From positions 1,054,001 to 1,118,000 of the forward strand of contig NW_027478439.1 in the NCBI RefSeq assembly GCF_051014685.1: a stretch of DNA of 64,000 bases, written 5' to 3'. The notes under the pieces were generated by a model. The model saw only the letters and a program-made list of their open reading frames with translations, did not search any database and was not told the origin of the DNA. Origin of the DNA: Ptiloglossa arizonensis. Lineage: Eukaryota > Arthropoda > Insecta > Hymenoptera > Colletidae. A program made the position numbers and the translations under genes. Below are positions 36,801-49,300 of this stretch, piece after piece (position 1 is the first letter of the stretch; each line of letters opens with the position of its first letter).

Positions 36801-37340
36801 TTTTTCCCTAGGCCATCCTGGTTAAGCGTTTGGAGCAGCAGAATTGCGTAAAATTTGTGGTCTTCTCAACCATTTCTCAGATTCAAACGCCCATATCTGG
36901 CGAACGGATTGACCAAACCCAAATATTCCTGTTGCGTCTGAAAGTAGAAACTCGCCCGATTACAACGGTATGTTTATTTTTTCCCTAGGCCTTTCTGGTC
37001 ACGCGTTTGGAGCGGCAGAAGTGCGCAAAATTTGTTGCCTTCTCAACCATTTCTTAGATTCAAACTCCCATATCTGGCGAACGGATTGACCAAACCCAAA
37101 TATTCCTGTTGCATCTGATAGTAGAAACTCGCCCGATTACAAAGGTATGTGTATTTTTTCCCTAGGCCATTCTGGTTAAGCTATTGGAGCAGCAGAAATG
37201 CGAAAAATTTGTTGCCTTCTCAACCATTTCTTAGCTTCAAACTCCTATATCTCGCGAACGGATTGACCAAACCCAAAAATTCCTGCTGCATCTGAAATTA
37301 GAAACTCATACGATTACTACGGTATGTGTATTTTTTCCCT
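33810..37340 (+). repeat. 10-monomer HOR (1,770 bp), two tandem units
   Basis: Unit 1 is about 33,810-35,579 and unit 2 about 35,580-37,340; the offset of 1,770 bp is exactly 10 x 177. Shared markers include GCAGCCGAAGTGCG at the left edge, AACTCGTACGATTAC (34,121 and 35,891), GCAGCAGTAGTGCG, CTCAACCAGTTC, CGATATGT with GCTTTTTCC, ACTAAACCAGAAAATTCC, GGTATGAGTATT and GGAGCGGCAG. The few differences include GATATGTGTGC in unit 1 against GATATGTATGC in unit 2, and TCAGACTCCC against TCAGACCCCC. Confidence 0.9.
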
Positions 37341-37521
37341 AGGCATTCTGGTTAAGCGATTGGAGCAACAGAAGTGCGAAAAATTTGTTGTCTTCTCAAC
37401 CAATTCTTAGATTCAGACTCCCATATCTCGCGAACGGTTTGACCAAACACAAAAATTCCTGCTGCGCCTGAAAGTAGAAACTAGCACGATTACAATGGTA
37501 TGTGTATTGTTTCCATAGGCC

Positions 37522-40500
37522 ATTCTGGTTAAGCGTTTGGAGCAGCAGAAGTGCGAAAAATTTGTTGCGTTCTCAACCATTTCTTAGCTTCAAAATCCCA
37601 TATCTCGCGAACGGATTGACCAAACCCAAAAATTCTTGTTGCGTCTGACAGTAGAAACTCGCCCGATTACAACGGTATGTGTATTTTTTCCCTAGGCCTT
37701 TCTGGTCACGCGTTTGGAGCAGCAGAAGCGCGCAAAATTTGTTGCCATCTCAACCATTTCTTAGCTTCAAACTCCCATATCTCGCGAACGGATTGACCAT
37801 ACACAAAAATTCCTGTTGCGCCTGAGAGTAGAAACTCGCCCGATTACAACGGTATGTGTATTTCATCCCTAGGCCTTTCTGGTCACGCGTTTGGAGCAGC
37901 AGAAGTGCGAAAAATTTGTTGCCTTCTCAACCATTTCTTAGCTTCAAACACCTATATCTCGCGAACGGATTGACCAAACCCAAAATTCCTGCTGCGTCTG
38001 AAATTAGAAACTCATACGATTACTACGGTATGTGAATTCTTTCCCTAGCCCATTCTGGTTAAGCGTTTGGAGCAGCAGAAGTGCGAAAAATTTGTTGCGT
38101 TCTCAACCATTTCTTAGCTTCAAAATCCCATATTTCGCGAACGGATTGACCAAACCAAAAACTTCCTGCTGCGTCTGAAAGTAGAAACTCGTACGATTAC
38201 AACGGTATGTTTATTGTTTCCCTAGGCCATTCTGGTTAAGCGTTTGGAGCAGCAGTACTGCGAAAAAGTTGTTGTGTTCTCAACCATTCCTTAGCTTCAA
38301 ACTCCCATATCTCGCGAACGGATTGGCCAGACCCAAAAATTCCTGTCGCGTCTGAAACTACAAACTCGCCCGATTACAACGGTATGTGTATTTTTTCCCT
38401 AGGCCATTCTGCTTAAGCGATTGGAGCAGCAGAAGTGCGAAAAATTTGTTGTCTTCTCAACCATTTCTTAGCTTCAGACTCCCATATCTCGCGAGCGGAT
38501 TGACTAAACCCAAAAATTCCTGTTGAGTCTGAAAGTAGAAACCCGCCCGATTACAACGGTATGGTTCTTTTTCCCTAGGCCATTCCGGCTAAGCGTTTGG
38601 AGCAGCAGAAGTGCGAAAAATTTGTTGCCTTCTCAACCATTTCTTAGCTTCAAACTCCTATATCTCGCGAACGGATTGACCAAACCCAAAAATTCCTGTT
38701 GAGTCTGAAAGTAGAAACTCGCCCGATTACAACGGTATGGTTCTTTTTCCCTAGGCCATTCGGGTTAAGCGTTTGGAGCAGCAGAATTGCGTAAAATTTG
38801 TTGTTTTCTCAACCATTTCATAGCTTCAAACTCCCATATCTCGCGAATGGATTGAACATACCCAAATATTCCTGTTGCGTCTGAAAGTAGAAACTCGCCC
38901 GATTACAACGTTATGTGTATTTTTTCCCTAGGCCATCCTGGTTAAGCGTTTGGAGCAGCAGAAGTGCGAAAAATTTGTTGCCTTCTCAACCATTTCTTAG
39001 CTTCAAACTCCCATATCTCGCGAACGGATTGACCAAACCCAAAAATTTCTGTTGCGTCTGACAGTAGAAATTCGCCCGATTACAACGGTATGTATATTTT
39101 TTCCCTAGGCCTTTCTGGTCACGCGTTTGGAGCAGCAGAATTGCGCAAAATTTGTTGCCTTCTCAACCATTTCTTAGCTTCAGAGTCCCATATCTCGCGA
39201 ACGGATTGACTAAACCCAAAAATTCCTGTTGAGTCTGAAAGTAGAAACCCGCCCGATTACAACGGTATGGTTCTTTTTCCCTAGGCCATTCCGGCTAAGC
39301 GTTTGGAGCAGCAGAAGTGCGAAAAATTTGTTGCCTTCTCAACCATTTCTTAGCTTCAAACACCTATATCTCGCGAACGGATTGACAAAACCCAACAATT
39401 CCTGCTGAGTTTGAAATTAGAAACTCATACGATTACTAAGGTATGTGAATTCTTTCCCTAGCCCATTCTGGTTAAGCGTTTGGAGCAGCAGAAGTGCGAA
39501 AAATTTGTTGCGTTCTCAACCATTTCTTAGCTTCAAAATCCCATATCTCGCGAACGGATTGACCAAACCCAAAAATTCTTGTTGCGTCTGACAGTAGAAA
39601 CTCGCCCGATTACAACGGTATGTGTATTTTTTCCCTAGGCCTTTCTGGTCACGCGTTTGGAGCAGCAGAAGCGCGCAAAATTTGTTGCCATCTCAACCAT
39701 TTCTTAGCTTCAAACTCCCATATCTCGCGAACGGATTGACCATACACAAAAATTCCTGTTGCGCCTGAGAGTAGAAACTCGCCCGATTACAACGGTATGT
39801 GTATTTCATCCCTAGGCCTTTCTGGTCACGCGTTTGGAGCAGCAGAAGTGCGAAAAATTTGTTGCCTTCTCAACCATTTCTTAGCTTCAAACACCTATAT
39901 CTCGCGAACGGATTGACCAAACCCAAAATTCCTGCTGCGTCTGAAATTAGAAACTCATACGATTACTACGGTATGTGAATTCTTTCCCTAGCCCATTCTG
40001 GTTAAGCGTTTGGAGCAGCAGAAGTGCGAAAAATTTGTTGCGTTCTCAACCATTTCTTAGCTTCAAAATCCCATATTTCGCGAACGGATTGACCAAACCA
40101 AAAACTTCCTGCTGCGTCTGAAAGTAGAAACTCGTACGATTACAACGGTCTGTTTATTGTTTCCCTAGGCCATTCTGGTTAAGCGTTTGGAGCAGCAGTA
40201 CTGCGAAAAAGTTGTTGTGTTCTCAACCATTTCTTAGCTTCAAACTCCCATATCTCGCGAACGGATTGGCCAGACCCAAAAATTCCTGTCGCGTCTGAAA
40301 CTACAAACTCGCCCGATTACAACGGTATGTGTATTTTTTCCCTAGGCCATTCTGCTTAAGCGATTGGAGCAGCAGAAGTGCGAAAAATTTGTTGTCTTCT
40401 CAACCATTTCTTAGCTTCAGACTCCCATATCTCGCGAGCGGATTGACTAAACCCAAAAATTCCTGTTGAGTCTGAAAGTAGAAACCCGCCCGATTACAAC

Positions 40501-43350
40501 GGTATGGTTCTTTTTCCCTAGGCCATTCCGGCTAAGCGTTTGGAGCAGCAGAAGTGCGAAAAATTTGTTGCCTTCTCAACCATTTCTTAGCTTCAAACTC
40601 CTATATCTCGCGAACGGATTGACCAAACCCAAAAATTCCTGTTGAGTCTGAAAGTAGAAACTCGCCCGATTACAACGGTATGGTTCTTTTTCCCTAGGCC
40701 ATTCGGGTTAAGCGTTTGGAGCAGCAGAATTGCGTAAAATTTGTTGTTTTCTCAACCATTTCATAGCTTCAAACTCCCATATCTCGCGAATGGATTGAAC
40801 ATACCCAAATATTCCTGTTGCGTCTGAAAGTAGAAACTCGCCCGATTACAACGGTATGTGCATTTTTTCCCTAGGCCATCCTGGTTAAGCGTTTGGAGCA
40901 GCAGAAGTGCGAAAAATTTGTTGCCTTCTCAACCATTTCTTAGCTTCAAACTCCCATATCTCGCGAACGGATTGACCAAACCCAAAAATTTCTGTTGCGT
41001 CTGACAGGAGAAATTCGCCCGATTACAACGGTATGTATATTTTTTCCCTAGGCCTTTCTGGTCACGCGTTTGGAGCAGCAGAATTGCGCAAAATTTGTTG
41101 CCTTCTCAACCATTTCTTAGCTTCAGAGTCCCATATCTCGCGAACGGATTGACTAAACCCAAAAATTCCTGTTGAGTCTGAAAGTAGAAACCCGCCCGAT
41201 TACAACGGTATGGTTCTTTTTCCCTAGGCCATTCCGGCTAAGCGTTTGGAGCAGCAGAAGTGCGAAAAATTTGTTGCCTTCTCAACCATTTCTTAGCTTC
41301 AAACACCTATATCTCGCGAACGGATTGACAAAACCCAACAATTCCTGCTGAGTTTGAAATTAGAAACTCATACGATTACTAAGGTATGTGAATTCTTTCC
41401 CTAGCCCATTCTGGTTAAGCGTTTGGAGCAGCAGAAGTGCGAAAAATTTGTTGCGTTCTCAACCATTTCTTAGCTTCAAAATCCCATATCTCGCGAACGG
41501 ATTGACCAAACCCAAAAATTCTTGTTGCGTCTGACAGTAGAAACTCGCCCGATTACAACGGTATGTGTATTTTTTCCCTAGGCCTTTCTGGTCACGCGTT
41601 TGGAGCAGCAGAAGCGCGCAAAATTTGTTGCCATCTCAACCATTTCTTAGCTTCAAACTCCCATATCTCGCGAACGGATTGACCATACACAAAAATTCCT
41701 GTTGCGCCTGAGAGTAGAAACTCGCCCGATTACAACGGTATGTGTATTTCATCCCTAGGCCTTTCTGGTCACGCGTTTGGAGCAGCAGAAGTGCGAAAAA
41801 TTTGTTGCCTTCTCAACCATTTCTTAGCTTCAAACACCTATATCTCGCGAACGGATTGACCAAACCCAAAATTCCTGCTGCGTCTGAAATTAGAAACTCA
41901 TACGATTACTACGGTATGTGAATTCTTTCCCTAGCCCATTCTGGTTAAGCGTTTGGAGCAGCAGAAGTGCGAAAAATTTGTTGCGTTCTCAACCATTTCT
42001 TAGCTTCAAAATCCCATATTTCGCGAACGGATTGACCAAACCAAAAACTTCCTGCTGCGTCTGAAAGTAGAAACTCGTACGATTACAACGGTCTGTTTAT
42101 TGTTTCCCTAGGCCATTCTGGTTAAGCGTTTGGAGCAGCAGTACTGCGAAAAAGTTGTTGTGTTCTCAACCATTTCTTAGCTTCAAACTCCCATATCTCG
42201 CGAACGGATTGGCCAGACCCAAAAATTCCTGTCGCGTCTGAAACTACAAACTCGCCCGATTACAACGGTATGTGTATTTTTTCCCTAGGCCATTCTGCTT
42301 AAGCGATTGGAGCAGCAGAAGTGCGAAAAATTTGTTGTCTTCTCAACCATTTCTTAGCTTCAGACTCCCATATCTCGCGAGCGGATTGACTAAACCCAAA
42401 AATTCCTGTTGAGTCTGAAAGTAGAAACCCGCCCGATTACAACGGTATGGTTCTTTTTCCCTAGGCCATTCCGGCTAAGCGTTTGGAGCAGCAGAAGTGC
42501 GAAAAATTTGTTGCCTTCTCAACCATTTCTTAGCTTCAAACTCCTATATCTCGCGAACGGATTGACCAAACCCAAAAATTCCTGTTGAGTCTGAAAGTAG
42601 AAACTCGCCCGATTACAACGGTATGGTTCTTTTTCCCTAGGCCATTCGGGTTAAGCGTTTGGAGCAGCAGAATTGCGTAAAATTTGTTGTTTTCTCAACC
42701 ATTTCATAGCTTCAAACTCCCATATCTCGCGAATGGATTGAACATACCCAAATATTCCTGTTGCGTCTGAAAGTAGAAACTCGCCCGATTACAACGGTAT
42801 GTGCATTTTTTCCCTAGGCCATCCTGGTTAAGCGTTTGGAGCAGCAGAAGTGCGAAAAATTTGTTGCCTTCTCAACCATTTCTTAGCTTCAAACTCCCAT
42901 ATCTCGCGAACGGATTGACCAAACCCAAAAATTTCTGTTGCGTCTGACAGTAGAAATTCGCCCGATTACAACGGTATGTATATTTTTTCCCTAGGCCTTT
43001 CTGGTCACGCGTTTGGAGCAGCAGAATTGCGCAAAATTTGTTGCCTTCTCAACCATTTCTTAGCTTCAGAGTCCCATATCTCGCGAACGGATTGACTAAA
43101 CCCAAAAATTCCTGTTGAGTCTGAAAGTAGAAACCCGCCCGATTACAACGGTATGGTTCTTTTTCCCTAGGCCATTCCGGCTAAGCGTTTGGAGCAGCAG
43201 AAGTGCGAAAAATTTGTTGCCTTCTCAACCATTTCTTAGCTTCAAACACCTATATCTCGCGAACGGATTGACAAAACCCAACAATTCCTGCTGAGTTTGA
43301 AATTAGAAACTCATACGATTACTAAGGTATGTGAATTCTTTCCCTAGCCC
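37522..43350 (+). repeat. 11-monomer HOR (1,943 bp), three tandem units
   Basis: Three successive units lie at about 37,522-39,464, 39,465-41,407 and 41,408-43,350. The marker CCTGAGAGTAG at 37,821, 39,764 and 41,707 gives two offsets of exactly 1,943 bp. Other markers repeated three times are TATTTCATCCCTAGG, GTGAATTCTTTCCCTAGCCC, GCAGCAGTACTGCG, CTCGCGAGCGG, GAAACCCGCCCG, CCGGCTAAGCG, GAACATACCCAAAT and GACAAAACCCAACAATTCC. Only a handful of substitutions separate the units. Units 2 and 3 share variants absent from unit 1 (ACGGTCTGTTTATTG, ACGGTATGTGCATT), and unit 2 alone has GACAGGAGAAATTCG. This is the most homogeneous part of the window. Confidence 0.93.
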
Positions 43351-43372
43351 ATTCTGGTTAAGCGTTTGGAGC

Positions 43373-46300
43373 AGCAGAAGTGCGAAAAATTTGTTGCGTT
43401 CTCAACCATTTCTTAGCTTCAAAATCCCATATTTCGCGAACGGATTGACCAAACCAACAAATTCCTGCTGCGTCTGAAAGTAGAAACTCGTACGATTACA
43501 ACGGTACGTGTATTGTTTCCCTAGGCCATTCTGGTTAAGCGTTTGGAGCAGCAGTAGTGCGAAAATGTTGTTGTTTTCTCAACCATTTCTTAGCTTCAAA
43601 TTCCCATATCTCGCGAACGGATTGGCTAGACCCAAAAATTCCTGTCGCGTCTGAAACTACAAACTCGCCCGATTACAACGGTATGTGTATTTTTGGCCTA
43701 GGCCACTCTGGTCACGCGTTTGGAGCAGCAGAAGTGCGTAAAGCTTGTTGCCTTCTCAACCGATTCTTAGCTTCAAACTCCCATATCTCGCGAACGGATT
43801 GACCAAACACAAAAATTCCTGTTGCGTCTGACAGTAGAAACTCGCCCGATTACAACGGTATGTGTATTTTTTCCCTAGGCCTCTCTGGTCACGCGTTTGG
43901 AGCAGCAGAAGTGCGCAAAATTTGTTGCCTTCTCAACCATTTCTTAGCTTCAAACTCCCATATCTGGCGAACGGATTGACCAAACCCAAAAATTCCTGTT
44001 GCGCCTGACAGTAGAAACTCGCCCGATTACAACGGTATATGTATTTTTTCCCTAGGCCTTTCTGGTCACGCGTTTGGGGCAGCAGAATTGCGAAAAATTT
44101 GTTGCCTTCTCAACCATTTCTTAGCTTCAGACTCCCATATCTCGCGAATGGATTGACCAAACCCAAAAATTCCTGTTGCGTCTGACAGTAGAAACTCGCC
44201 CGATTACAACGGTATGTGTATTTTTTCCCTGGGCCTTTCTGGTCACGCGTTTGGAGCAGCAGAAGCGCGCAAAATTTGTTGCCTTCTCAACCATTTCTTA
44301 GCTTCAAACTCCCATATCTCGCGAACGGATTGACCAAACCCAAAAATTCCTGTTGCGTCTGACAGTAGAAACTCGCCCGATTACAACGGTATGTGTATTT
44401 TTTCCCTAGGCCTTTCTGGTCACGCGTTTGGAGCAGCAGAAGTGCGCAAAATTTGTTGCCTTCTCAACCATTTCTTAGCTTCAAACTCCCATATCTGGCG
44501 AACGGATTGACAAAACCCAAATATTCCTGTTGCATCTGATAGTAGAAACTCGCCCGATTACAACGGTATGTGTATTTTTTCCCTAGGCCTTTCTGGTCAC
44601 GCGTTTGGAGCAGCAGAATTGCGAAAAATTTGTTGCCTTCTCAACCATTTCTTAGCTTCAGTCTCCCATACCTCGCGAATGGATTGACCAAACCCAAACT
44701 TTCCTGTTGCGTCTGACAGTAGAAACTCGCCCGATTACAACGGTATGTGTATTTTTTCCCTGGGCCTTTCTGGTCACGCGTTTGGAGCAGCAGAAGCGCG
44801 CAAAATTTGTTGCCTTCTCTACCATTTCTTAGCTTCAAACTCCCATATCTCGCGAACGGATTGACCAAACCCAAAAATTCCTGTTGCGTCTGACAGTAGA
44901 AACTCGCCCGATTACAACGGTATGTGTATTTTTTCCCTAGGCCTTTCTGGTCACGCGTTTGGAGCAGCAGAAGTGCGCAAAAATTGTTGCCTTCTCAACC
45001 ATTTCTTAGCTTCAAACTCCCATATCTGGCGAACGGATTGACCAAACCCAAATATTCCTGTTGCATCTGATAGTAGAAACTCGCCCGATTACAACGGTAT
45101 GTGTATTTTTTCCCTAGGCCATTCTGGTTAAGCGATTGGAGCAGCAGAAGTGCGAAAAATTTGTTGTCTTCTGAACCATTTCTTAGCTTCAGACTCCCAT
45201 ATCTCGCGAACGGATTGACTAAACCCAAAAATTCCTGTCGAGTCTGAAAGTAGAAACTCGCCCGATTACAACGGTATGGTTGTTTTTCCCTAGGCGATTC
45301 CGGTTAAGCGTTTGGAGCAGCAGAAGCGCGAAAAATTTGTTGCCTTCTCAACCATTTCTTAGCTTCAAACTCCTATATCTCGTGAACGTATAGGCCAGAG
45401 CAAAAAATTCCTGTCGCGTCTGAAACAACAAACTCGCCCGATTACAACGGTATGTGTATTTTTGTCCTAGGCCATTCTGGTCACGCGTTTGCAGCAGCAG
45501 AAGTGCGTAAAATTTGTTGCCTTCTCAACCATTTCTTAGCTTCAAACTCCCATATCTCGCGAACGGATTGACCAAACCCAGAAATTCCTGTTGCGTCTGA
45601 CAGTAGAAACTCGCCCGATTACAACGGTATGTGTATTTTTTCCCTGGGCCTTTCTGGTCACGCGTTTGGAGCAGCAGAAGCGCGCAAAATTTGTTGCCTT
45701 CTCAACCATTTCTTAGCTTCAAACTCCCATATCTCGCGAACGGATTGACCAAAACCAAAAATTCCTGTTGCGTCTGACAGTAGAAACTCGCCCGATTACA
45801 ACGGTATGTGTGTTTTTTCCCTAGGCCATTCTGGTTAAGCGATTGGAGCAGCAGAAGTGCGAAAAATTTGTTGTCTTCTCAACCATTTCTTAGCTTCAGA
45901 CTCCCATATCTCGCGAACGGATTGACCAAACCCAGAAATTCCTGTTGCGTCTGACAGTAGAAACTCGCCCGATTACAACGGTATGTTTTTTTTTTCCCTA
46001 GGCCTGTCTGGTCACGCGTTTGGAGCAGCAGAAGCGCGCAAAATTTGTTGCCTTCTCAACCATTTCTTAGCTTCAAACTCCCATATCTCGCGAACGGATT
46101 GACCAAACCCAAAAATTCCTGTTGCGTCTGACAGTAGAAACTCGCCCGATTACAACGGTATATGTATTTTTTCCCTAGGCCTTTCTGGTCACGCGTTTGG
46201 AGCAGCAGAAGTGCGAAAAATTTGTTGCCTTCTCAACCATTTCTTAGCTTCAAACTCCTATATCTCGCGAACGGATTGACCAAACCCAAAAATTCCAGCT

Positions 46301-49300
46301 GCGTCTGAAATTAGAAACTCATACGATTACTACGATATGTGTATGTTTTCCTTAGGCCATTCCGGTTAAGCGTTTGGAGAAGCAGAAGTGCGAAAAATTT
46401 GTTGTCTTCTCAACCATTTCTTAGATTCAGGCACCCATATCTCGCGAACGGATTGACTAAACCCAAAAATTCCTGTTGAGTCTGAAAGTAGAATCTCGCC
46501 CGATTACAACGCTATGGTTGTTTTTTCCTAGGCCATTCCGGTTAAGCGATTGGAGAAGCAGAAGTACGAAAAATTTGTTGTCTTCTCAACCATTTCTTAC
46601 TTTCAAACTCCCATATCTCGCGAACGGATTGGCCAGACCCAGAAATTCCTGTCGCGTCTGACACTACAAACTCGCCCGATTACAACGGTATGTGTATTTT
46701 TGCCCTAGGCCATTCTGGTCTCGCGTTTGGAGCAGCAGAAGCGCGCAAAATTTGTTGCCTTCTCAACCATTTCTTAGCTTCAAACTCCCATATCTCGCGA
46801 ACGGATTGACCAAACACAAAAATTCCTGTTGCGTCTGATAGTAGAAACTCGCCCGATTACAACGGTATGTGTGTTTTTTCCCTAGGCCATTCTGGTCACG
46901 CGTTTGGAGCAGCAGAAGCGCGCAAAATTTGTTGCCTTCTCAACCATTTCTTAGCTTCAAACTCCCATATCTCGCGAACGGATTGACCATACCCAAAAAT
47001 CCCTGTTGCGTCTGACAGTAGAAACTCGCCCGATTACAACGGTATATGTATTTTTTCCCTAGGCCTTTCTGGTCACGCGTTTGGAGCAGCAGAAGTGCGC
47101 AAAATTTGTTGCCTTCTCAACCATTTCTTAGCTTCAAACTCCCATATCTGGCGAACGGATTGAACAAACCCAAATATTCTTGTTGCATCTGATAGTAGAA
47201 ACTCGCCCGATTACAACGGTATGTGTATTTTCTCCCTAGGCCATTCTGGTTAAGCGATTGGAGCAGCAGAAGTGCCAAAAATTTGTTGCCTTCTCAACCA
47301 TTTCTTAGCTTCAGACTCCCATATCTCGCGAATGGATTGACTAAATCCAAAAATTCCTGTTGAGTCTGAAAGTAGAAACTCGCCCGATTACAACGGTATG
47401 GTTGTTTTCCCTAGGCCATTCCGGTTAAGCGTTTGGAGCAGCAGAAGAGCGAAAAATTTGTTTCCTTCTCAACCAGTTCTTAGCTTCAAACTCCTATATC
47501 TCGCGAACGGATTGACCAAACCCAAAAATTCCTGCTGCGTCTGAAATTAGAAACTCATACGATTACTACGGTACGTGTATTTTTTCCCTAGGCCATTCTG
47601 GTTAAGCGTTTGGAGCAGCAGAAGTGCGAAAAATTTGTTGCCTTCTCAACCATTTCTTAGCTTCAAACTCCCATATCTCGCGAACGGATTGACCAAACCC
47701 AAAAATTCCTGTTGCGTCTGACAGTAGAAATTCGCCCGATTACAACGGTATGTATATTTTTTCCCTAAGCCTTTCTGGTCACGCGTTTGGAGAAGCAGAA
47801 GTGCGAAAAATTTGTTGTCTTCTCAACCATTTCTTAGCTTCAGGCGCCCATATCTCGCGAACGGATTGACTAAACACAAAAATTCCTGTTGAGTCTGAAA
47901 GTAGAAACTGGCCCGATTACAACGCTATGGTTGTTTTTTCCTAGGCCATTCCGGTTAAGCGATTGGAGAAGCAGAAGTGCGAAAAATTTGTTGTCTTCTC
48001 AACCATTTCTTACTTTCAAACTCCCATATCTCGCGAACGGATTGGCCAGACCCAAAAATTCCTGTCGCGTCTGACACTACAAACTCGCCCGATTACAACG
48101 GTATGTGTATCTTTGCCATAGGCCATTCTGGTCACGCGTTTGGAGCAGCAGAAGCGCGCAAAATTTGTTGCCTTCTCAACCATTTCTTAGCTTCAAACTC
48201 CCATATCCCGCGAACGGATTGACCAAACACAAAAATTCCTGTTGCGTCTGATAGTAGAAACTCGCCCGATTACAACGGTATGTGTGTTTTTTCCCTAGGC
48301 CATTCTGGTCACGCGTTTGGAGCAGCAGAAGCGCGCAAAGTTTGTTGCCTTCACAACCATTTCTTAGCTTCAAACTCCCATATCTCGCGAACGGATTGAC
48401 CAAACCCAAAAATTCCTGTTGAGTCTGAAAGTAGAAAACCGCCCGATTACAACGGTATGGTTCTTTTTCCCTAGGCCATTCCGGCTAAGCGTTTGGAGCA
48501 GCAGAAGTGCGAAAAATTTGTTGCCTTCTCAACCATTTCTTAGCTTCAAAATCCCATATTTCGCGAACGGATTGACCAAACCAAAAAATTCCTGCTGCGT
48601 CTGAAAGTAGAAACTCGTACGATTACAACGGTACGTGTATTGTTTCCCTAGGCCATTCTGGTTAAACGTTTGGAGCAGCAGTAGTGCGAAAAAGTTGTTG
48701 TTTTCTCAACCATTTCTTAGCTTCAAACTCCCATATCTCGCGAACGGATTGGCTAGACCCAAAAATTCCTGTCGCGTCTGAAACTACAAACTCGCCCGAT
48801 TACAACGGTATGTGTATTTTTGGCCTAGGCCATTCTGGTCACGCGTTTGGAGCAGCAGAAGTGCGTAAAGCTTGTTGCCTTCTCAACCATTTCTTAGCTT
48901 CAAACTCCCATATCTCGCGAACGGATTGACCAAACACAAAAATTCCTGTTGCGTCTGACAGTAGAAACTCGCCCGATTACAACGGTATGTGTATTTTTTC
49001 CCTAGGCCTCTCTGGTCACGCGTTTGGAGCAGCAGAAGTGCGCAAAATTTGTTGCCTTCTCAACCATTTCTTAGCTTCAAACTCCCATATCTGGCGAACG
49101 GATTGACCAAACCCAAAAATTCCTGTTGCGTCTGACAGTAGAAACTCGCCCGATTACAACGGTATATGTATTTTTTCCCTAGGCCTTTCTGGTCACGCGT
49201 TTGGAGCAGCAGAATTGCAAAAAATTTGTTGCCTTCTCAACCATTTCTTAGCTTCAGACTCCCATATCTCGCGAATGGATTGACCAAACCCAAAAATTCC

